From assembly GCA_012934845.2 (NCBI GenBank), contig WNNJ02001922.1, positions 96,206 through 160,205 of the forward strand: DNA of 64,000 bases. The letters are read 5' to 3'. Below are positions 32,751 through 41,341 of this stretch, in pieces (position 1 is the first letter of the stretch; each line of letters starts with the position of its first letter). The notes under the pieces are model-generated. The model saw only the letters and a program-made list of their open reading frames with translations, had not been told where the DNA came from and did not search any database. A program made the translations under genes and the position numbers. Source of the stretch: Pomphorhynchus laevis. Its lineage: Eukaryota > Acanthocephala > Palaeacanthocephala > Echinorhynchida > Pomphorhynchidae.

Positions 32751-34126
32751 GTGCGTCGCTTCACAATCTGAAAATTTTTCACATAGAGATTTGTTTCTCC
32801 TTTAGCAACACGAGATGATAGTTCTTTTTTAACCTTCGATAATTTTTTTCGTTCTGATACATCAAGATCTTTCAGCAGTCGAATATTAGACCCTTTGAGA
32901 CGGAACGAGTTTCTCAACATTAAGGTAGCATGAAGTTGGTTATGGAAGACAGCTTTGAGTAGTCGGGGTTTATTATTTAAAGCATTACGCTTACCTAGAC
33001 GGAAAAGAGCGATAAGTTTAACTTTTTGGACTGTCTCAATGTCACAGGAGCCAAGTACATGTGCCAGAATAGACCTCAAACTCTGAATGTCGTCATTCAG
33101 TCGTGCTTGCGCATTCTCGAAGATAGACTCGGGCACATTAGCTAGAATAACTGAGCAACCTCTATTATATATCCGCTTATTTGAGATCACCCTATCGAGA
33201 CCATCACAGGACACAGCAGATTGTGTATCTGTACATGCACGTAAGCTGGGTATTTGAGTATCCGTTTTAACAATATTCCGCAAGCTAGATAAGTCTGTCT
33301 GGGTATGTGAATCATGAGACTCTAAAGAACTTGATGGTGACATCAAGGTGACGTGTGCGTTGCCCGAGGAAACGCACTGACCATCTTTGTTTGAGATATT
33401 ACGAAATGTCGCATTGTGAGCATTCGGCATCTTCGGTGTATCACTTTGTGAAATCGCTTCATCAGACAGAATATATTTCGAGACTTCGTCATACGGTCTT
33501 GACACTGAATTTGGAGTTGAATAGGAAGAACGCAAATATCCCCGCTTCCAAATACGGGATGCTACAGGTCCATTGCTGCCTACATAAGCTCCAGTTGTCC
33601 GAGTTCGGTTGTCAATATGTAAAGAAAGATCGGCAGAAGGACGATCAACGACAACGCATGTAGTCATATCGTTCGTAGTCTGTGATACTTTAGGGACTGT
33701 ATTATCAGCAATTTGTTGCAATTTGCGATCGCTTGTATTCTCATCAAGGGGAATAACGCAGGCAGTCGTATCATCACCAACCCGCGCATCCACAGGAACT
33801 ACATTTTTAAAAGGATGTTGAGCTTTGGAAGAGGATATTTTATCGTCCATGAGAACGGTTCGACTTAGAGATTGGTTATGTGCTTCTTCAAATTCGACCA
33901 AACGTCTTCTCAAAATATTAAGCTCCTTCACAGCACAAAAGCCACATAAATAAGCATCATCGGAATTCTTTTTTAACTTGCTCATACAAATAGTGGTCCA
34001 GGTGTCACACAAATCGTTCGAACACTGGACTTGGACAGATGTACACTCATCAATTATGCTTGCGTTTAGAGATACGGTGTTTACATTTGACTTCTTAGCT
34101 TTAAGCTTCGATGTTTTTCGTGTCAT
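32663..34126 (-). CDS. LINE ORF1 (D1): PHD-like finger protein, intact
   Basis: The 487-aa protein begins with a Lys-rich tail (TRKTSKLKAKKS). A PHD-like Cys cluster follows (VQCSNDLCDTW ... YLCGFC, about residues 32-62), then a helix (LNILRRRLVEFEEAHNQSL) that could form a coiled coil, and a long polar Ser/Thr-rich linker. The C-terminal module (CSVILANVPESIFENAQARL, VKLIALFRLGKR, RLLKAVFHNQLHATLMLRNS) is the RRM-like/RNA-binding part common to CR1 ORF1 proteins. Its end overlaps the ORF2 start by 88 bases in a different frame. Family A ORF1 has the same layout with the same C-S-N-x2-C-x-T-W signature. Confidence 0.88.
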   Translation of the reverse strand: MTRKTSKLKAKKSNVNTVSLNASIIDECTSVQVQCSNDLCDTWTTICMSKLKKNSDDAYLCGFCAVKELNILRRRLVEFEEAHNQSLSRTVLMDDKISSSKAQHPFKNVVPVDARVGDDTTACVIPLDENTSDRKLQQIADNTVPKVSQTTNDMTTCVVVDRPSADLSLHIDNRTRTTGAYVGSNGPVASRIWKRGYLRSSYSTPNSVSRPYDEVSKYILSDEAISQSDTPKMPNAHNATFRNISNKDGQCVSSGNAHVTLMSPSSSLESHDSHTQTDLSSLRNIVKTDTQIPSLRACTDTQSAVSCDGLDRVISNKRIYNRGCSVILANVPESIFENAQARLNDDIQSLRSILAHVLGSCDIETVQKVKLIALFRLGKRNALNNKPRLLKAVFHNQLHATLMLRNSFRLKGSNIRLLKDLDVSERKKLSKVKKELSSRVAKGETNLYVKNFQIVKRRTWLSWSPLVMSPRVHSVIETGSSTLPIRV

Positions 34127-34269
34127 TATGTGTTTTGTTCCGCTGGCAAGTTGTTTTGTAAATGTATGTTTATATATTGTGTGTTTAAGCTGTTTAAATT
34201 TTTTGTTCTAGTTGTTCTTTTTGTTTAAGTTGTTTAGAAATTATCTTGAACACTTATAACTTTTTCTTG

Positions 34270-34325
34270 ATAATCGTTCTTCTATAATCGTTCTTCTATA
34301 ATCGTTCTTCTATAATCGTTCTTTG
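34270..34325. repeat. 14-bp tandem repeat in the D1 5' UTR
   Basis: Four consecutive copies of ATAATCGTTCTTCT lie upstream of ORF1 of D1. 5' UTR repeats in LINEs may serve as promoter modules, but that is inference. Confidence 0.85.
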
Positions 34326-34395
34326 TAAGATGTTGTAATCAAGTTGTAACAATTAATATAGATGTTCAAATGTGAAAAGCCTAGTTTTCTTATTG

Positions 34396-35155
34396 ATTGA
34401 TAACGATTTAATTGTAAGTAGTTAATGGGTATCAAGATAGTTTAAACTCTATAGAACGTGTGAACAAATATAAGGACTTGGGAGTGTAGATAAACAGTGA
34501 CTTGAGTACCGTCACATATACTGAACATGCTTGTTCAAATGCGTTGGGGATAATCGGTCTACTTCGACGCACTTTCATTACACTCAATAAATTTGCCCTA
34601 CGTCCGCTAATCTTTGCTCATGTGTTGAGCCGTCTTCTATATGCTGCGCTGTGTGTATCCCCAAAATTCAAAAGAACATATTAGTTCAGAAAGGGTACTT
34701 CATAGAGCTACCAAGCTAGCACCGCAACTAAAATTTTTGTCGTACCCTGATCGATTAAAAGCACTTAGACTTGAGACTGTCACGTGGACCCGCCGTACAT
34801 CGATATGAGTATGGTCTGGCAAATTCTTAATGAATCGGATCATCCACTTCGAGATTGCCTTCATTTGCGCTAATCCAATATCCTTCGAGGCCATGGTTTA
34901 ACCCTGCGACGTGAAAGCATAAGAAAATCGCGAGCTGTCCAGTTTGATCGGCGAGTTGTATCTCTGTGGAATAGGCTTGGAGAGTCAACAGTGTGTAGTT
35001 GTAATATAAACGAATTCAAAAAGAAATTACGGATGGAGGATGTCATGGGGAAAGCTGCTTTTCCGTATTTGTGATACTTTTATTATATTTTCTTTTTTTC
35101 TGCAGTGAACCAGCCAATTAAGCCATGCTTTTATGTGCTGTTGAAACATTAATAA
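34396..35155 (+). mobile_element. CR1-type LINE (family D3), second half of the copy split by D1
   Basis: It continues D2 from ERVNKYKDLGV through LSRLLYA, RRESIRKSRAVQFDRRVVSLW and KKLRMEDVMGKAAFPYL to the 3' end. The 3' end has the AATTAAGCC...hairpin and TAATAATA tail at 35113-35155. Frame breaks are frequent. Together D2 and D3 form one old 5'-truncated copy. Confidence 0.85.
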
Positions 35156-37690
35156 TACTCTAGACATCGCGATCCTGGGCGACAGACCAGAGTCATCTTT
35201 CAGATAGCCCAAGGCGGTCTTCGGCTAGTTTCGAGATTTGATCTCTCTACCGGTATCGAGGTCTACCTCGAGGTCTCTTTCCAGAGTGTACGGCCTGAAA
35301 AACCCTCTGAGGAAGGCGATCCCTAGACATCCTCAGAACGTGTCCAAGCCACCTCAGCTGACTTTCTTTGATGTGGAGAAGCAGCGACTTTACTCCGAGT
35401 CCATCCCGGATTACCGAATTCCTAACCTTATCTCTAAGGCTAAGACTGGTCATACCGCGAAGGAACCTAATTTCGGTGGCCTGCATCCGAGATATTATCC
35501 TTTCGGTTATAATCCAAAGCTCATAACATAGGTTAAGATATGAACAAAGATTGCGTGATAAACCGAAAGTTTCGACCGGAGACTAAACTCCCGCTTCACC
35601 ACGACATACCTGTACAAAGAATGCATTGATGCATTAGCTGTACAAATCCGCTTCTCAATTTTTTCTGTTCCTGCTGTCCTTCGAGAACAATACCCCAAGA
35701 TACTTGAAATCATCCACATCAGGAATAATGTTTTCCCAATCCGGATTAACATTGGCATCTGAATCCGAGACGAACACATAGAGACAGTCTTGGAGGTACT
35801 AACCAACATCTCTTCCGCTTGGCATTCCATCGTGAATCGATCTAGTAGGCACTGTAAGCCCTCAAGACAAGAAGCCAACAAAACAACGTCATCTGTAAGA
35901 AGAAGAGATGATATCCTAATGGAACCGAACTAAATACCGACATCCGTCAGTGCAGTTCGTCTCGAAATTTTGTCCATGTAAACAAGGAACAAAAGTGGAA
36001 ACAAAGGACAACCATGACGTAGCCCAACGCCTACTGGAAATGATTTAGACTTCCTACCTAGAACACGAACACAACTCATACTTTGTTCACAAAGAGAAGC
36101 CACAGCTACCCGAAGATAGTCTGGTACTACATACGCATTAGTACCTCCCACAACCTCTCTCGCGTTACTCGGTCGAACGCCTTCTCCAAATCTACAAAAA
36201 AATGTAGACCAGTTGAGCGAACTCTCAAGACTGTTCAAGGATAGTTAAGAGAGTAACGAGCTGATCCGTGGTTCCACGACCTGGACGAAAGCCGCATTGT
36301 TGTTCTTGCAACTGTCCCTCAACTATAAGCCGTATCCTTAACTCAAGAATCCTAGCAAATAGCTTACCAATTTGGCTAAGAAGAGTGATGCCTCGATAAT
36401 TGGAACATACTCTTCGGTCACCTTTCTTAAAGATCGGTACCACCACCCCAGTTCGCCACTCACTTGGAACCTCGCCCGACTTTAATGAAACGTTGAAGAT
36501 CCGTGTTAGCCACTTCATACTAACAACTTCGAGATTCTTTAATGCTTCAGGTTGAATATCGTCTACTTCAGAAGACTTGGCATTACGAAGTTTATTAACA
36601 AGAACAATGACTTCTTACAAGAGATGATCTCTTCCCCTGGTTCTAAGGGCTCTACTTCTACGAGAGAAGGCATATCCATCCAATTAAGGAGACTCTAAAA
36701 ATGATATTTCCAACAACCAAAAATTTCTTCAATGTCAGTCAGCATAGATCCTCTCTTTCATAGACAGTTTAAGGAGTTGTCTGCTTTCCAACACGAAGGT
36801 TCCTGATCGTCCTCCAAAACATCTTTGAAGCTGACCTATAATCAAGTTCTAAGTATTCTCCAAACTTTTCCCAAACCGCCTTCTTCGCTTCAGTAACTGC
36901 TCGATATAAAGCTCTCTTTGCTTTTCGGTAATTGTCTACAGCTTCCACTGATTTATCTGACAAAGTTGCCTTATAAGCCAGCTTCTTCTGTTGGACAAAA
37001 TCTCTAACTGTTGGTGTCCACCAAGCAGTTCGAGTATTTCCTCCGCGACAAGCACCTAATGCCTTCGAGCCACAACTTTTCACAGTTGCTTTGGCAAGCG
37101 AGGATCTGAACATATCCCATTCCTGATCAATGCTAATAACATCTGGCAATCGAAAGAAGTCCTCCCAGATGTAGTTAGAAAAACGTTCTTTGACAAAAAC
37201 ATCTGCTAGACGCTCCCAGCACGCTCTTACACAACGTTTGGGTTTACAAGGCCTGTCTAGCATCCGGTCCTGCCAGCGAAGTGTACTAACTACAAGGTAG
37301 TGATTGGTTGAAAGCTTAGCTTTTCTCTTCACATGAGTGTCCAGAACATAACGTCGCAGACAAACAATGAACAAACATTGTGTTGGTTATGCACAAATTG
37401 TTACGCGAACAAAAGTGCAATACTTCAACATCACTCGCATTCAGATTAGAGATCCCGCTTCTCCCCGACACTCCCTTACAAGTGCTACTGTCGCTACAAA
37501 CATAAGCATTGAAATCATCCAATAAAACGAGGGAATCTCCAACATGAATACTATCAAGCAGAGCCTGAAGATCTTTCACGAAGGCCACGTATTCCGAGAT
37601 AATGTTGGGAACATACGCACATACACCAGTTATCCCCTTTCCCTCTTTGATTAAATGTCTCAGAGACCAGCCTTTCGTTCACTTGGTTAA
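35156..37690 (-). mobile_element. LINE family E: APE-type non-LTR element, decayed
   Basis: The minus-strand order is an endonuclease C-part (37588-37316: LVLLDDFNAYV, CITNTMF), a linker domain (RSSLAKATVKSCGSKAL, RTAWWTPTVRDFV, SASKMFWRTIRNLR), the RT (YRGITLLSQIGKLFARILE, CGFRPGRGTTDQLVTLL, GVGLRHGCPLFPLLFLVYMD, ISSLLLTDDVVLLAS) and a C-terminal domain (RFLRGMTSLSLRDKVRNS, SQLRWLGHVLRM, RPRGRPRYR). The catalytic box is LTDD instead of the usual FADD. Six or more open blocks show multiple frame breaks. The 5' end of the endonuclease is missing. The RT motifs are strikingly like those of elements common in bony fishes. I do not assign a clade name. Confidence 0.85.
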
Positions 37691-37756
37691 CCATTGTTCT
37701 TCACACTTAATTTATATTTTGTAATTTTGTTGCTTGTCGTTTTCATTGTCTTGGTT

Positions 37757-37970
37757 TGTTTGTTCGGCTATCTCCCGTTCCCGATATCCTTTGATTATCA
37801 ACATCGCTACTGTAAGGAGTCAGGTCTCCGAGACTCTCTTCCGCCTTTTCGTCCATTGTCCAATATGCCGTTGGAGTCATCGGAGTGATTTTGTTTGTTC
37901 GGCTATCTCCCGTTCGCAATATCCTTTGATGATCCAACATCGCAGTAGCGATGTTGGATCATCAAAGGAT
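37757..37970. repeat. Direct-repeat pair ending in a perfect 50-bp palindrome
   Basis: About 50 bp starting TTGTTCGGCTATCTCCCG (near 37760) recur near 37895. The second copy runs into a perfect palindrome at 37921-37970 with 23-bp arms and a 4-bp AGTA centre. No ORF is supported. It could be the end of a foldback-type element. Confidence 0.8.
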
Positions 37971-38155
37971 ATAATGGAAAATCAATATAATCAATAGAAA
38001 AAATTACATCAATTTTGAAATTTCTCTTTTACGTCGTATTTTGGTAGTTAAAAAAGCTGAAAAAAAATTAAAGCCGTTAATAAATTTTACATAATTATTA
38101 TATAATAAGTACATATAATATATTATATATAATTAATATATAATTAACATATATT

Positions 38156-38590
38156 CGAGTGTTCTTACGTCTCCGTCGCTTCGACCACACATCCACATAT
38201 ATTGCCCAACTCTCCTGGGCCACCATCCACACCCGCATTTAACTACGCCTTCTCGTTACTTTTCGTCTCATCGCTGTCGGCTCCCCATCATTCATCAACT
38301 TTCCTTTCTTAGACAACACTCACCCACCTCTCTATCACTGCGTTCCCGTCATTCTCTCTTACTCCACTTTCTTAATTATTCCAACAACTACGGTCTCCTA
38401 TCCTTCCTCGTCGCCGCTCCTCTCGCTTGGAATAAGCTCCCTCTCGATGTCCGACGCGCTCCCTTTTTTATTACATTCAAATACCTCCGTTCCCACCTTT
38501 TCGACACATGATTTAGATATTGGTTTTATTCGTTGTCACGTAAGCGTGCACCGGCACGCATTTGCCACGTATAAATAAATCCTTTTTTAT
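38156..38590 (+). mobile_element. L2-type LINE (copy A5), 3' fragment
   Basis: A fragment of the ORF2 C-terminus with the 3' hairpin GCGTGCACCGGCACGC and AAATAAATCC tail (38545-38585). It is closely related to A1 and A2 but 5'-truncated. Confidence 0.85.
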
Positions 38591-38829
38591 ATATAAACAT
38601 GTAATCATATATTTGGTATTTATATACTTACATTTACGTATATTACAAAATACGTAAATGATTTGATAACATTATCATGTGCAGACACGATTATAATAAG
38701 CACGGACGGATTATTTTCAATTGAACACCTAACTATCTAAACAAAGATATACATATAAAGATAAAGCATATAAACAAACTTTTATAAGTTTGTTTATTTC
38801 GTCTTATTTTTATTTAAGCAAATTTTTAT

Positions 38830-39125
38830 TCTGCGTTTGTTCCGCTTTGTTACGGCGTCCGCCTTACTAACCATATGCCTCCATTTTCTCTATTCATCGC
38901 GCATTCTTCCGTTAACTCAACTACCATTATATCCATTCCCTTTTGTGTCCACCCATATATTCTTAGGACGCCCAAGGGACTGTTTTCCTGATACAACCTG
39001 GATCATTCTACTCCTTATGACGATGGTTGTGTTTGCGCGGGTTACATGTCTGCGCAAACCTCATGCGAATACCTCAGTATTCGCATTTCTATCCCTGCTA
39101 ATTTGCGTGCGGTTTCGTTTCTAGC
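38830..39125 (-). mobile_element. C-terminal scrap of another LINE (RTE-like)
   Basis: Minus-strand remnants read GHVTRANTTI..., GKQSLGRPKNIWVD and HMVSKADAVTKRNKR, the typical C-terminal tail (GRPK-x-W and KAD-x-x-TKR) of RTE-like and related LINEs. A related scrap (GKRPIGRPKYT) is at 53.7-53.84 kb on the plus strand. Frames are broken. Confidence 0.45.
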
Positions 39126-39795
39126 AGACCATCACTCTGCTTCATACGTGTGACTGGGCGATTGTCGGTGCGGTATATATTTGATTTAAGATTATCTGGC
39201 TTTTTCTTATCGCATCTTACGCCAGTCAATGCGTGCCATATACAAAACATAAAAACAATATAAAGCATATATACAACGTATATAGCAATAGTTTTGTATT
39301 AGAATATAATACTAGATAATCAATTTGCATCAGGGAAATACGTCATTAGCGCGTATTTGGCCACACTGCTTTATCGGTCCAAAATATAGGGGCCGAAACT
39401 TGATAGCATAGCAGTTCCTCCTGATGACCTCCAATCCTTATAAATCGTATATTACAAATACATCGTACTTTTAATATACGAATACATCGTATATTATTTA
39501 TTAGTCAATTCATAAAAATTTATTTTTAAATTTTTTACTAAATTCTACCTTTATATCGATATTAATTGTATAAATATTTTAAATTTATTTATTATTTATC
39601 TTTATTTTTGATTTATATATAGTATAAAATACGCCGACTTTCAATACTCGATAATCAATTTTCATCAGAGGAAATACGTCATTAGCGCGTATTTGGCATC
39701 GCTGTTGGGTCGAGGAATAAGGGCTTAAACCCGATAGAATACCAGTTCTTCATGATGGACTCTATTTTTTATTAGAATACATCGAATATCATCTA
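38960..39795 (+). repeat. Composite PLE-type terminal repeat block, inverted partner of 52.99-53.84 kb
   Basis: Two copies of a conserved ~130-bp module (P1 39321-39440, P2 39660-39770) sit in the same orientation about 340 bp apart. P1 holds CGAAAC (39394-39399), an AGCATAGCAG stem strand and CTGATGA (39421-39427). The whole block is closely similar to 52990-53835 read in reverse. The same module also occurs next to PLE RT and GIY-YIG fragments, so I interpret it as PLE terminal-repeat sequence. Confidence 0.6.
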
Positions 39796-39803
39796 TTAGT
39801 CAA
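39796..39803. other. Candidate target-site duplication, left (TTAGTCAA)
   Basis: The same 8 bases follow the A2 tail at 44265-44272. This places the A2 insertion at 39804-44264, inside PLE-type repeat sequence. Confidence 0.5.
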
Positions 39804-39945
39804 AATCACCTTAAAAATGTTTGAGATCTTAAGTAAATACAATTGCTTATATTTGGTTATATTAAGTTCTATACAATAAATAAGATACAATCTAATATAC
39901 ATACAACGAGGAGAATAAAATCACGAATCAAACGACTATATACAA

Positions 39946-41341
39946 ATGGGTCGGAAAAAACAAAAGTCTCAAGTTCCCAACCATGTCGCGTCCAACACCG
40001 ATGTTAGAGATGTTTCCAATGGATCTGAACAACAAGTCCTTTGCTCAAACAATGATTGTCACACGTGGGTAAGTATTTGGACTTCAGAATCCCAGGCATC
40101 TTGCCTTGCAGACAACGAATTCTACTGTGGCTACTGTTCGGCTAAGATGATAAATACGATGAAGAGTGAAATAGAGAGTCTCAAGACAAATATATTGAAA
40201 CTATCTGGCAATGCAGCGATGTCCACACATGCCTCTTCGTATTGTAATAAGTTTCAACCTCGATGCCCAATTCTTCCGCATTCGATTGCCTCTAAGAATG
40301 CCAAATCTCCCATCTCTTCTACAGGTATTACTATACATCCTTCAATTTTGCCCAATCAATCAGCTCAATCTTCTGATGTTACTGTCATTGACCATTTGCA
40401 ACCCAGTATTTCTTTAGTCGTATCAGATAATTCACCTTACATTTCTACCCCTCATTGCGTTTCTACGTCATCATCAGATAATCCATCATCAGATAATCTG
40501 AAGGAGCCGCAAATTGTATCGCAGCAAGATGGATTTTGTCAAGTTTATGATAAATCTACCAAGACAGTGACGGAGCCGCAAATTGTTACAACTAATGTAT
40601 TTTCACTCCCCGACACCCCACGTCCCGTCCTTCCCGTCTCGTTTATAATACCTTGCATCCATCAATCAAAATCACCTCCACCAACCTCCACTATTCTTCC
40701 ACTCATAACCTTTCCTCACATCGCTTGCCACCCTCTTTTTCATCATTATCCTCTATGTCTCCCGTCGTCAAACCAAATCCCTCCAAATCATCAACTGACA
40801 GCTCTTCTATCGTGATCTCACCTACTCACGTCAGTCGTCCTCCTTTACGGAAGCGCTTTGCTTCTCGCGATCGTTGCGTCATTGTCACTAATATCACGCC
40901 TTCTAACTCCTTATCTCCACAAGCACGTCTAGACTACGATGTTTCCGCCTTCAGATCCATCCTCTCGTCTATTGTCCCTGCGGATAAACCTTCCTTTTTC
41001 AAGGACATTTCTCCTGTCGCATTCATCCGTCTAAACAAATCTTCTCAATCTAATCTTCCCAGCCCCCTCTCCTAAAAATTGTTTTCAAACATTGCTCTCA
41101 CGCGTCTTCTGTCCTCTCTCAACGATTCAAACTCATGTTATCTTCAACCACTCGAATTTTCCCCGATCGCGCCCCTTCTGAAATCGCTCAAATCTCTTCA
41201 GCTCGCATGGAAAAACGCCGTCGCGAGGAAAACGGCGAAACATCACTCTCCATCCGAAATATAGACGGAAATTTTCAAGTTGTCCACACCCGTCCAAAAA
41301 TTCGATGGCGCTCCATCTCTCCTATGTGTCTTCTCCACTAG
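39946..41341 (+). CDS. LINE ORF1 (copy A2): PHD-like finger protein, frameshifted
   Basis: ATG at 39946 (MGRKKQKSQ...). The Cys cluster VLCSNNDCHTW...FYCGYCSAKM is at about residues 32-70, followed by a short helix (INTMKSEIESLKTNIL) and a Ser/Pro-rich linker. Near 40650 the frame shifts (frame 40653-41075 carries RCVIVTNITPSN and SPVAFIRLN), and near 41075 it shifts again (41079-41341). The last part overlaps the ORF2 start at 41305 by 37 bases, the same overlap as in A1. Confidence 0.7.

Larger units (their letters stand above)
29698..34395 (-). mobile_element. Intact-looking CR1-type LINE (copy D1)
   Basis: A 4.7-kb element read on the minus strand: a 5' UTR with a short tandem repeat (34395-34127), an intact ORF1 (487 aa), an intact ORF2 (987 aa) overlapping ORF1 by 88 bases, and a short 3' UTR with an AGCTATTTGAGCT hairpin and an (ATT)n/(TAA)n tail at 29705-29725. 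It is inserted in the reverse direction into an older D copy (D2 and D3). Similar flanks (AAAGCAGTTAT at left, GTAAGTAGTTAAT at right) are a candidate imperfect target-site duplication. Both ORFs are open, so this is the only LINE here that could be recently or still active. Confidence 0.92.

Noticed and set aside
33355-33821. Plus-strand frames of 70-102 codons
   Set aside because: They are antisense to the intact ORF1 of LINE D1.
35238-35531. Plus-strand 97-codon frame
   Set aside because: It is antisense to the C-terminal domain of LINE E.
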